A DNA stretch of 64,000 nucleotides, taken from contig CAYZIS010000006.1 in NCBI GenBank assembly GCA_964478545.1, positions 1 through 64,000 of the forward strand, in the 5' to 3' direction. The notes beneath the pieces are model-generated. The model saw only the letters and a program-made list of their open reading frames with translations. It had not been told where the DNA came from and did no database searches. This stretch comes from DQWO01 sp964478545 (GTDB lineage Bacteria > Desulfobacterota > Anaeroferrophillalia > Anaeroferrophillales > Anaeroferrophillaceae). Below are positions 35,265-43,105 of this stretch, piece by piece. The first letter of the stretch is position 1. Each line of letters opens with the position of its first letter. A program made the translations under genes and the position numbers.

Positions 35265-35741
35265 ATGAGTACTCCATACCACAGTCAGTATTGGGTACAC
35301 GCTTTAACTCTCCAAGGTTTTGGTGGCAACATTGAGTCCTTCTCTTGCTCGATAGCCAATGCCTGGGTTGATCTCAATCTACATCCACGTAATCAAGATA
35401 GATAAATACAGCGGGAATTTTTCGACGAAAAAGTTTTTAAACTAGACCATTGGTCTGAAGATTTCAAGCAGGATTTGGAACATAATATCAATGAGCTCGA
35501 AAAACAAATACGCGAAGCCCGCAAAACGGCAGCTTTGGCGCAGTTACTGCGAGACAAACTGACAGCCCAGAAAATTATTAAGGCTCTGGGAAAAACGCGC
35601 AACCGAAAACGTCGTGAACTATTTGATGCTCAAGATGCCATCAACGTTCAGCGGGAAGGACTGATTGAAAATATCGAAAAACGGTTACAGCAAAAGTGGA
35701 GTGTGTGGAAAATATTTACTATTCGATGGAAGATGGGTTAA
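35265..35741 (+). pseudogene. collapsed SNF2/DEAD-DEAH helicase: both ends kept, core deleted
   Basis: From ATG 35265 the frame reads YHSQYWVHALTLQGFGG, then a segment close to SIANARVDLNPHQ, the N-terminus of a widespread defence-linked SNF2 helicase. After a stop at 35403 the same frame continues REFFDEKVFKLDHWSEDF, a Glu/Lys-rich coiled coil with RNRKRRELFDAQD, and a terminal KIFTIRW, matching the C-terminus of such helicases. The ATPase core of several hundred residues is missing and a stop sits at the joint. The last 88 residues from TTG 35475 could in theory be translated alone. Family assignment is from memory of these ends, not from a search. Confidence 0.7.
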
Positions 35742-35755
35742 AAGGAGGAATGACA

Positions 35756-35827
35756 ATGGCACAAAAACGGTATGATGTACTTTTTGGTAATAGAAGTTGC
35801 AATGCCATTTTTTGTGATTTTATATGA
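35756..35827 (+). CDS. 23-residue leader-like ORF coupled to the SIR2 gene
   Basis: ATG 35756 follows a near-perfect AAGGAGG (35742-35748). The ORF encodes MAQKRYDVLFGNRSC and eight more residues, and its TGA overlaps the SIR2 start as ATGA. It may be the remnant of a larger gene whose start signals now drive SIR2 by translational coupling, or a short regulatory leader. I do not recognise the peptide. Confidence 0.45.
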   Translation: MAQKRYDVLFGNRSCNAIFCDFI

Positions 35828-36927
35828 AAAACGATGATAAGTTAAAAAAGATTAAAGAAGCTTTGCTGGCAGTAATGCGGGAGCAGCGTCGTTGGCTTCT
35901 ACTTGTAGGCACTGGCGCGTCGGTTGAAATGGATGCTGAATTGGGGATGCCGGCATTAAAGGATCATCTTTTAAATGAGATCCCCAAAGATACGGATGGT
36001 TGGGAATCTATAGCCAAAAGGTTGGAACAGGGAGACGATCTTGAGACGTCGCTCACGGGAATAAACTTGTCAGAATCTCTTCAGGATGAAATTGCCAGAC
36101 AGACTGCGGATTTCGTTGCTGGAAAAGACGCGGCATTGAGGGACGAAGTCCTGACCGGTAAGAAAATATGGGTGGGCGAGCCGCTGCTGCGACAACTGAT
36201 ACGGGGACTTTCCCCCACCTGGCCACGTTTGCCCGTCGTGACGCCGAATTATGACATGCTCATTGAGTATGCCTGCTCAAAGACAAATATTCCCTACATC
36301 ACCGGATATCATGGTGGTATCATGAGGCTTCAGGATTGGACAAAGGCCCGGGAACGGCTTTATCGATTAAATCCAGTAACCATGGGTGGAAAACGCCGTG
36401 ATATCATCACCCCCATTTCATGCATTGAGCTTATGAAGGTTCACGGGTCGATAAATCTCTTTCGTTTAGATGGAACTTTTGTTGAGAACGATCTCTGGAC
36501 AGCGGGCTGTCCGGCTGATTATACGCCGATGATCGCGCCTCCCGGAGATATAAAAAATAAGGGAGCGCTCAATTTTTATGGTCGTCTGTTTGGCGAAGCT
36601 ATGGAGGCTATTGACAAAGCAGATGCTTTCTTTGTGATTGGCTATGGGTTCAGGGATGAGCACATCCATCAGAAAATACTGGATCGCGTTCATAGCCTCA
36701 AATGCCCTCTTATTGTGTTGACGCTTGATTCTTCAATAAAATTAGAGCAATTGCCGGCAATGGGGAAAAATGTATGGGTTGTCACCGGGATTCCAAACCA
36801 AATCAACGGCAAAACATACTTATCAGGAACACGTTTTGCCAATAGCAATCAAGAACTAAACGGGGACTTTGATGGGGTTGCTCTTTGGCAAAGTAATGTA
36901 TTTGCAGAACAAATATTGGGAGGTTGA
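35824..36927 (+). CDS. SIR2-domain defence protein (NADase candidate)
   Basis: 367-residue protein with a SIR2-like NAD-binding fold. The GxGAS motif is LLVGTGASVEM (about residues 26-36), TPNYDMLIEY lies near 140 (the Asn/Asp pair), KVHGSIN near 205 (candidate catalytic His) and VIGYGFRDEHIHQ near 271. It has the SIR2_2 arrangement of antiphage proteins rather than that of protein deacetylases; no zinc-binding Cys quartet is present. The HerA gene begins 3 nt after its stop. SIR2-HerA pairs are known to deplete NAD+ on phage infection. ATG 35824 overlaps the leader stop. Confidence 0.9.
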   Translation: MKNDDKLKKIKEALLAVMREQRRWLLLVGTGASVEMDAELGMPALKDHLLNEIPKDTDGWESIAKRLEQGDDLETSLTGINLSESLQDEIARQTADFVAGKDAALRDEVLTGKKIWVGEPLLRQLIRGLSPTWPRLPVVTPNYDMLIEYACSKTNIPYITGYHGGIMRLQDWTKARERLYRLNPVTMGGKRRDIITPISCIELMKVHGSINLFRLDGTFVENDLWTAGCPADYTPMIAPPGDIKNKGALNFYGRLFGEAMEAIDKADAFFVIGYGFRDEHIHQKILDRVHSLKCPLIVLTLDSSIKLEQLPAMGKNVWVVTGIPNQINGKTYLSGTRFANSNQELNGDFDGVALWQSNVFAEQILGG

Positions 36928-36929
36928 AT

Positions 36930-38681
36930 ATGCCGATTTTTGAATTCAAATATGGTGATGATGCTAAAACTGATCAAAGCTATCTTGGATCGGTTTTGCA
37001 AGTAGATACCCGGCGTGTAATGATCAACGCTGAAGACAAACACTTGCAACGTGCAAGCATCGGGAAGCTGGTTACGCTGAAAAGAGGAACTGCAGATGAC
37101 TGGCTGATTGGCATGGTAGATAGAATTGTGCGCCAGATTGTGACGGCGGACACAACAAACATCGGCGATGAGAAGGATAATCCAGGGAATAATGATCCAC
37201 TTCTATCTTCAGGCAACGCTGTAACCGTTACGCTTGTAGGTATGGTGCGTTGGAATACCGGAGAGGGCTGTCATGAATTTACGCGCTCATTGCTGGACAT
37301 GCCGGACATCGGGCAGGACTGTTTTGTACTCAAAGGTGATTCTCTGAAGGCCTTTATGGGACTTCTCGTGAAAGAAGGCAATACTGAGCAAGCCCTTGAA
37401 ATCGGAAAATATACTTTGGATTTGGAGGCTACCGCCTATTTGGATGGCGACAAATTTTTTCAGCGTCATGCCGCTCTCCTGGGTAGCACGGGTTCTGGCA
37501 AATCATGGACTGTGGCAACGATCCTGGAGCGTGCCGCCCGGTTACCCTCCGCCAATCTAATAGTGTTTGATCTGCATGGCGAGTACCGCGAACTGAGCTA
37601 CGCTAACCATCTCCGAATCCCAGGTCCGGATGATCTTGGCGCTGCAAATCCAGGACTGCTTTACTTGCCGTATTGGCTCATGAACTGCGAGGAATTGACG
37701 GCAATGTTTGTCGAAAGCAGTGAATTTACGGCGCATAATCAGACCCTTGTGTTTCAGGATACCGTTTTTGCCGAGAAGAAGAAAATCCTTGAAGCAGAGA
37801 AAAAGATCGAAGTCCTCAATTCTTTTACGATTGACAGCCCTGTCCCCTTTGACCTTGGCATCGTCGTGGCGGAGATCCAGCGCCTGAATGAAGAGATGGT
37901 GCAAGGGGTTCGAGGTATGAAGCAGGGGAAATTTTATGGCCAATTCAGCCGGTTTCTCGCAAGGATTGCCGGAAAACTCAGGGATCGCCGATATGGTTTT
38001 CTTTTTCAGGCGCCAAAGGAGCTTCATTCATACGAAGCATTCCACGGTGTGGGCAAGCAATTACTGGACTTTACCAGAAAAAACGGCGGCGTCAAGGTCG
38101 TCGATTTCTCTGAAGTACCTTCGGATGTCCTTCCGGTCATGCTTGGTATTGTGGCGCGTCTTATCTACTACCTCCAGTTCTGGATGCCCGACGAGAAGCG
38201 CCACCCCGTCGCGCTTGTTTGCGATGAAGCCCATATTTACCTGCCCAGGGACAAAGGCAACCCCAATCAGCAGCGGGCTCTCGACAACTTTGAAAAAATT
38301 GCCAAAGAGGGACGTAAGTATGGCGTGTCGCTGATGATTGTCAGCCAACGCCCATCCGACGTGAGCGACACAATTCTCAGCCAGTGCAACAATGTCATGG
38401 CATTGCGGCTGGCCAACAGCAACGATATATCCGCAGTAAGGAACATGATGCCGGAAAGTATGACGAGTTTTATGGAGATGCTGCCCGTTCTGGATATCGG
38501 GGAGGCCCTGGTTGTGGGCGATGCCGTTCTCCTGCCCAGCAGGATCCGTATCAACAAGCCTGATGAAGAACCTCTGAGCGCAACAATTGATTTCTGGACA
38601 GAATGGAGCCGTAAAGACGTTTCGCCGGATTGGGTACTTGCTGCGGAAAATATGCGTCGGCAAAGGAGAAAAAAAACGTGA
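36930..38681 (+). CDS. herA: HerA-type hexameric ATPase of SIR2-HerA defence pair
   Basis: 583-residue HerA/FtsK-superfamily ATPase. Residues about 1-95 form the HAS-barrel domain. Walker A GSTGSGKSW lies near residue 187, Walker B VCDEAHIYLPRD near 431, and a sensor/arginine-finger region QRPSDVSDTILSQCNN near 475 (typical VSQRPSDV). In SIR2-HerA systems the HerA hexamer assembles with SIR2 into a large NADase complex; a DNA translocase role is the family default. ATG 36930 with GGGAGG just upstream is preferred over an overlapping TTG at 36924. The next gene starts inside its stop codon. Confidence 0.92.
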   Translation: MPIFEFKYGDDAKTDQSYLGSVLQVDTRRVMINAEDKHLQRASIGKLVTLKRGTADDWLIGMVDRIVRQIVTADTTNIGDEKDNPGNNDPLLSSGNAVTVTLVGMVRWNTGEGCHEFTRSLLDMPDIGQDCFVLKGDSLKAFMGLLVKEGNTEQALEIGKYTLDLEATAYLDGDKFFQRHAALLGSTGSGKSWTVATILERAARLPSANLIVFDLHGEYRELSYANHLRIPGPDDLGAANPGLLYLPYWLMNCEELTAMFVESSEFTAHNQTLVFQDTVFAEKKKILEAEKKIEVLNSFTIDSPVPFDLGIVVAEIQRLNEEMVQGVRGMKQGKFYGQFSRFLARIAGKLRDRRYGFLFQAPKELHSYEAFHGVGKQLLDFTRKNGGVKVVDFSEVPSDVLPVMLGIVARLIYYLQFWMPDEKRHPVALVCDEAHIYLPRDKGNPNQQRALDNFEKIAKEGRKYGVSLMIVSQRPSDVSDTILSQCNNVMALRLANSNDISAVRNMMPESMTSFMEMLPVLDIGEALVVGDAVLLPSRIRINKPDEEPLSATIDFWTEWSRKDVSPDWVLAAENMRRQRRKKT

Positions 38682-40558
38682 AACGACGCAAATACGGCAT
38701 AAATCTGGATGATGGAGTTGCACTTTCAACGGAAGAAGAGTTCCGCCTGCTTTATGTGCCTTGCAATCCCGATGTGACAGCTTGCTTACAGGGATGGTTT
38801 TCTGATGATGCGCAGGAGTCTTTTATGCTGGGGGGACAGATCGGATCAGGGAAGACGACTCTCCTCAGGGAGGTTTCCCGTTCTTTTATTAATGCTTGGA
38901 TTATTATCGTGCGCTTCGACACCGATCCCATCGAACCAACAGAAGGTGGATATTCCATGCTTTTGTTTGGCCGTATACTTACGGTTTGCTTAAGGGCAGG
39001 GGTGGAGATAGATGGCTGTGGAATAGCCCTGTCCGATTTTCCGTCCATTGATGCGGACTCATGGCACGCCTTTGCCAACAAAACAACATCCCGGCCTTCG
39101 AATCTGCAGGAGGCCGGGCTATTGCGGGATGTTTGTGCTGTTATGACCGAAAACGCGGAGCTTGTGCGCAGATCCTGTGGGCAACTGCTTGATAGCTTGC
39201 GAGACATGACGTCCCGAGAGCCCATTATCATTGCGGAAGGTATCGACAAATTTAATCCAGGCACACCTGAATACTTTTCGCTCAAGGATAACCTGACTTT
39301 TCTGGCCAAAAGGAAAACGCTTTTTGAGGTCAATGCGGTTCATCTCTTTCAAGAGCAAGATTTTCGCGCAGGCATCCGAAAGCTCTTCATAGGAGGTATC
39401 GGCGAGGATATGCTCGTCCAAATGCTGCAAAAAAGACTTGGCTCCTATGCCCCAATCTACCAGAATGCGTTTTCTTTGATCATCGATTATTCCGGTGGCA
39501 ATGCCCGCCAGGCCTTGAGGCTTCTTAATGCCTATTACTTTCGACGCACCCAACGCCAAAATGACCACACAGCGGCAATTGCCCTGGCCTGCCATCAGGT
39601 CGGCAAGAATCTTCTGAACATGCCTTACGGTCGTTTTTCCACGGATATATTTACCGTTGTAAAACGCGACAAATATATTGAAGGCAGCCTGCTTACAGAT
39701 CCAAAAACCGCGACGGGAGCCAATGACGCGGTTTATCATAACTGGCTGTTCGTACAGGGCGAACCGGGTCCTGCCACACCGACACAGTGGCCTGCCATTA
39801 TTAATCCGCTGATTGATGAAGCGATTGAGTGGAAGGTAGACGCTCCACGGACACCAGAGGAAAAAGCCATCCGAAAATGGGCGCAAGATCACGATGTAAG
39901 CCCCCTTGGCCTGAATCTTCCTCTTGATAATAACAGAGAGCTTGCCTGGGACAAATTTTGGGAGGAGATTGAATCGTCTTCGGAAGATGAGACCTTAAAT
40001 ATTCTTGGGGTTCTGGAAGAAATAGGAGCAGGGCTCTTCGGTATTGAACGGCAGGATCGCATTATCATCACCTACCGGAAACGTAAAAACCTGGAGGCGG
40101 TCAGAGATTTTCTTGTGGGCGAGGCCAACACCTATTCCCTTTTTCCTTGCGAGGAGATTACCCTGGAAGGCGGTGAAGGCCGGGAGCCGGTCATGGAATT
40201 ATTGGTGCGGCTTACTGACCGTGACCCCAATCGTATTTATTCCGTGGAACTTACCGGGGAATGGACAGAGCCCCAGCTTCGTGACCTCGACCACCGACGC
40301 GATATCCTCGGCAACCTGCAGATGCTCTGGTGGATACAACAGGACGATCTGAAACTCTATCTCCGTTTCTGGCCACAGTTACGCCAGTTCTTCCGGATTT
40401 ACAGGCTCGAAGATGAACTGTGGCGCGGCATTACAATGGAAGAGATCCAGGTGGATATTGATTTTATTAAAGAAATGTCCGATGAATCCGAACCGGAAGG
40501 CGTCCGCAGGTTGCTCAATGTTCTTGCTTATCTCAAGGATGCGGAAGGTAAGCCATGA
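38678..40558 (+). CDS. AAA+/Cdc6-like P-loop ATPase, third gene of SIR2-HerA operon
   Basis: 626 residues, starting at GTG 38678 (GTGA overlap with herA). Walker A GGQIGSGKTTLL lies at about residues 48-59, a Walker B-like IIIAEGIDKF at about 183-192, and a sensor-2-like SGGNARQALRLLNAYY at about 271. This order fits Orc1/Cdc6, KAP or STAND type ATPases. The C-terminal 250 residues are soluble and rich in Trp, Arg and acidic residues, with no recognised domain. The Walker B has AEGID where hhhhDG(L/I)D is usual, so the acidic pair is shifted. Tight overlap with HerA before it and the orphan gene after it argues that the protein is part of the same defence machine. Confidence 0.75.
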   Translation: MKRRKYGINLDDGVALSTEEEFRLLYVPCNPDVTACLQGWFSDDAQESFMLGGQIGSGKTTLLREVSRSFINAWIIIVRFDTDPIEPTEGGYSMLLFGRILTVCLRAGVEIDGCGIALSDFPSIDADSWHAFANKTTSRPSNLQEAGLLRDVCAVMTENAELVRRSCGQLLDSLRDMTSREPIIIAEGIDKFNPGTPEYFSLKDNLTFLAKRKTLFEVNAVHLFQEQDFRAGIRKLFIGGIGEDMLVQMLQKRLGSYAPIYQNAFSLIIDYSGGNARQALRLLNAYYFRRTQRQNDHTAAIALACHQVGKNLLNMPYGRFSTDIFTVVKRDKYIEGSLLTDPKTATGANDAVYHNWLFVQGEPGPATPTQWPAIINPLIDEAIEWKVDAPRTPEEKAIRKWAQDHDVSPLGLNLPLDNNRELAWDKFWEEIESSSEDETLNILGVLEEIGAGLFGIERQDRIIITYRKRKNLEAVRDFLVGEANTYSLFPCEEITLEGGEGREPVMELLVRLTDRDPNRIYSVELTGEWTEPQLRDLDHRRDILGNLQMLWWIQQDDLKLYLRFWPQLRQFFRIYRLEDELWRGITMEEIQVDIDFIKEMSDESEPEGVRRLLNVLAYLKDAEGKP

Positions 40559-41247
40559 CGGAAAGCAAACGGAGAGTCGTGACGGAAACCGAACGAAGAG
40601 CCATCGTGTGGGACACGATCGAACGTCTTGCCTTCCGCCCGAATCCACCAGCGAGCTGGTTAGGTATCTATGCAAAGACCCTGCGTCGGCTCTGGGGAGA
40701 GGAAGCGATTTGGAATCGTTTAGGCCTGGATCACGAATTTATCGTCACCTTCCTGAACCTGAAATGTAGCTACTTTATTGAATCTGAATCCAAATACAAT
40801 ATCTCATTTGCACATGATTCCTCCGACTGCCTGTATTGGCGAAATCATGTAGATCCAGAATTTCTCAGCAAAGCTTCATTGCATAACACTGTTGGCAAGT
40901 ATCCCAGTCAGCAAATGAATGAACTTCGTCGCGATGTAGAATCCGTCCTCAACGGCATGTTATTCCACCCGCGTTGTCACACGCACCTTGAAGACCTTGG
41001 GATCAAGCATGTGCAACTTGATCAGGAGAAAGGCGGGTTAAAATTACATGAAGTTCGCATTGGTGGAGGAATCGAGAATCCGTATGTCTTTCTTTTTCAT
41101 CTTCGTTATCAGTTTTGTTTGGTGCACACAGATGCCAGGCGGGACGAGAGGCTGTACTTGGTTGATCTTTTTGAGAATGCAATAAGGAACAAGGATTCAA
41201 CGGTAACTGCCCGTGATCTTTTCAGTTTTCAGGGTGGGAACAATTGA
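40555..41247 (+). CDS. conserved-looking orphan protein, fourth gene of SIR2-HerA operon
   Basis: 230-residue soluble protein of unrecognised family. It starts at ATG 40555 (ATGA overlap with the ATPase gene). The basic N-terminus (SKRRVVTETERRAIVWDTIERL) is helical. The middle has several Trp, Cys and His residues (SSDCLYWRNHVDPEF; LFHPRCHTHLEDLG) and the C-terminus ends in FSFQGGNN. No membrane segment, signal peptide or known catalytic motif was seen. Coupling suggests it works with the ATPase, perhaps as adaptor, effector or antitoxin; no function is claimed. Confidence 0.75.
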   Translation: MTESKRRVVTETERRAIVWDTIERLAFRPNPPASWLGIYAKTLRRLWGEEAIWNRLGLDHEFIVTFLNLKCSYFIESESKYNISFAHDSSDCLYWRNHVDPEFLSKASLHNTVGKYPSQQMNELRRDVESVLNGMLFHPRCHTHLEDLGIKHVQLDQEKGGLKLHEVRIGGGIENPYVFLFHLRYQFCLVHTDARRDERLYLVDLFENAIRNKDSTVTARDLFSFQGGNN

Positions 41248-41344
41248 TATGGTGAGAAAAAATAGCGAAAGCATTATTAGCTGAAGATTTGGCTGAAATC
41301 TCTGGCTGGTGCACCTCATGGCAGTGACAGATTAAGGATAAATA
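41248..41344. other. spacer between the SIR2 operon and type III mod gene
   Basis: 97 bp. An open stretch ending LAEDLAEISGWCTSWQ-stop (frame ending at about 41328) looks like the tail of a lost protein. AAGGAT at 41334-41339 is the likely ribosome site of mod. Confidence 0.3.
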
Positions 41345-43045
41345 GTGAAAAAAAAGAAAACAAAACTTGAATTGACCTGGATCGGGAAGGAGAACCGGCC
41401 CAGGCTGGAGCCGAGAATTCTGATCGAAGACCCGGAGAAATCCTACCATGCCAAGCATCGTGTCAGCGAGAATGATATTTTTGACAATCGTCTGATTTTT
41501 GGTGATAATCTGCTGGCGCTGAAGGCATTGGAGCAGGAGTTTACCGGCAAGATTAAGTGTATTTATATTGATCCGCCGTATAATACCGGTTCGGCATTTG
41601 AGCATTACGATGATGGAATTGAACATTCACTGTGGCTGTCTTTGATGCGGGATCGGCTGGAGATTCTATGGCGGCTTCTTGCCAGTGATGGCTCGCTGTG
41701 GATAAATATTGATGATAATGAAGGACATTATTTGAAGGTCCTTTGTGACGAAGTGTTTGGTCGAGCACAGTTTGTAGCAAATATAGTTTGGCAAAAGAGA
41801 ACCTCAAGGGAAAACAGGGCAGCCGTAGGTTCAGCTCATGATCATATTCTCCTATACGCTGCAAAGGGCGCTTTGCACTGGAAAAACATACGGAATCGTC
41901 TTCCTTCCCGGGATACAGGATACACCAATCCAGACAACGATCCACGGGGACCGTGGAGGTCAATTCCTTTTAGCGCACAAGGGTTTCGCCCAAATCAAAT
42001 GTACGATATTTTGACCTCTGCTGGGATTGTTGTGAAACCACCAAAGGGTCGTTGTTGGGCAGCTACTGAGCCTGTTTTCAAACAGTACTTGAATGATAAT
42101 CGTGTCTACTTCCCCTCAAAGGGAACTGGACGACCGCGTATAAAGCAGTTCATGGGTGAAGAAAAAGGGCTTGTTCCTATGACGTGGTGGGAGGCCAAGG
42201 ATGTGGGGGACAACGAACAAGCAAAAAAGGAAATACTTAGACTATTTGCAGATGATGATCTTTTCCTCACTCCCAAACCGGAAAAACTTATCCAACGAAT
42301 TGCGGCAATTTCCACCAATCTCGGTGACCTTGTTCTCGATTCCTTTCTTGGCTCCGGTACAACTGCTGCCGTTGCCCACAAAATGGGTCGTCGCTGGATC
42401 GGTATTGAATTAGGTGATCATTGCCATACTCATTGTATCCCCCGCTTGAAAAAAGTTATCGACGGCGATGATCCCGGTGGCATCTCCAAATCCGTCAACT
42501 GGAAAGGCGGCGGCGGTTTCCGATATTTCCGCCTTGGCCCGACTCTGATTACCGAAGACGAATGGAGCAATCCGGTTATTAACTCTGAATTCAATCCGGC
42601 GATGCTGGCTGAGGCCATGTGTAAACTTGAGGGGTTTGAGTATGCGCCCAGCGAAGATGTTTACTGGATTCACGGCAAAAGCACGGAGACCGATTTTATC
42701 TATGTGACCACCCAGTTCATGAGCCGGGAAATGCTGACTCGCTTCAGTGACGAGGTTGGATCAAAGCGCAGCCTGCTGATCTGCTGCTCCGCTTTTCGTT
42801 GTGATCCCAACCAGTTTTCCAACCTGACCATTAAGAAAATCCCCAATGCGGTCTTGAAAAAATGCGAGTGGGGCCATGACGATTACAGTCTGGAGATTGA
42901 AAACCTTCCCCAAGCCCCGCAAAAGCTCAACGAAACCGAAGATGAAACACCCCGTAAGCCTCGGCGAAAGTTCGGCAAAGATAAATCAGACGAACCCGAC
43001 CTGTTTGATTTTATGGAAGGAGGGCAGGATAATGAAAGAACTTAA
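41345..43045 (+). CDS. mod: type III restriction-modification adenine methyltransferase (Mod)
   Basis: 566-residue beta-class DNA N6-adenine methyltransferase. The catalytic DPPYNTGS lies at residues 76-83 and comes before the AdoMet motif VLDSFLGSGTTAAVAHKMG (about 330-348). The target-recognition region lies between them. It starts at GTG. The C-terminal part (about 350-566) includes GGGFRYFRLGPTL, usual in type III Mod and Mod-like enzymes. Its partner res lies 2 kb downstream at 45071, separated by an ATPase-TOPRIM pair. As in other type III systems, Mod alone can methylate, while cleavage needs Mod plus Res. Confidence 0.92.
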   Translation: MKKKKTKLELTWIGKENRPRLEPRILIEDPEKSYHAKHRVSENDIFDNRLIFGDNLLALKALEQEFTGKIKCIYIDPPYNTGSAFEHYDDGIEHSLWLSLMRDRLEILWRLLASDGSLWINIDDNEGHYLKVLCDEVFGRAQFVANIVWQKRTSRENRAAVGSAHDHILLYAAKGALHWKNIRNRLPSRDTGYTNPDNDPRGPWRSIPFSAQGFRPNQMYDILTSAGIVVKPPKGRCWAATEPVFKQYLNDNRVYFPSKGTGRPRIKQFMGEEKGLVPMTWWEAKDVGDNEQAKKEILRLFADDDLFLTPKPEKLIQRIAAISTNLGDLVLDSFLGSGTTAAVAHKMGRRWIGIELGDHCHTHCIPRLKKVIDGDDPGGISKSVNWKGGGGFRYFRLGPTLITEDEWSNPVINSEFNPAMLAEAMCKLEGFEYAPSEDVYWIHGKSTETDFIYVTTQFMSREMLTRFSDEVGSKRSLLICCSAFRCDPNQFSNLTIKKIPNAVLKKCEWGHDDYSLEIENLPQAPQKLNETEDETPRKPRRKFGKDKSDEPDLFDFMEGGQDNERT

Positions 43046-43103
43046 ACTATATCCTGGATGTCATTGTTGGCGCGATCAGGCTTTAACAAGGATAGGAGAA
43101 TAA
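43032..43103 (+). CDS. 23-residue ORF overlapping the end of mod
   Basis: ATG 43032 follows a strong GGAAGGAGGG site and lies inside the mod 3' end. The ORF encodes MKELKLYPGCHCWRDQALTR plus three residues and ends 2 nt before the ATPase start. The GCHCW cluster is curious. It may be the cut-off start of a gene that formerly followed mod and was interrupted when the ATPase pair inserted, or a coupling leader. Confidence 0.4.
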   Translation: MKELKLYPGCHCWRDQALTRIGE

Positions 43104-43105
43104 TC

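Noticed and set aside
35265..35741. Calling the locus a DISARM system because of the SNF2 remnant
   Set aside because: No drmA, drmB, drmC or drmMI genes are present; only helicase ends remain.
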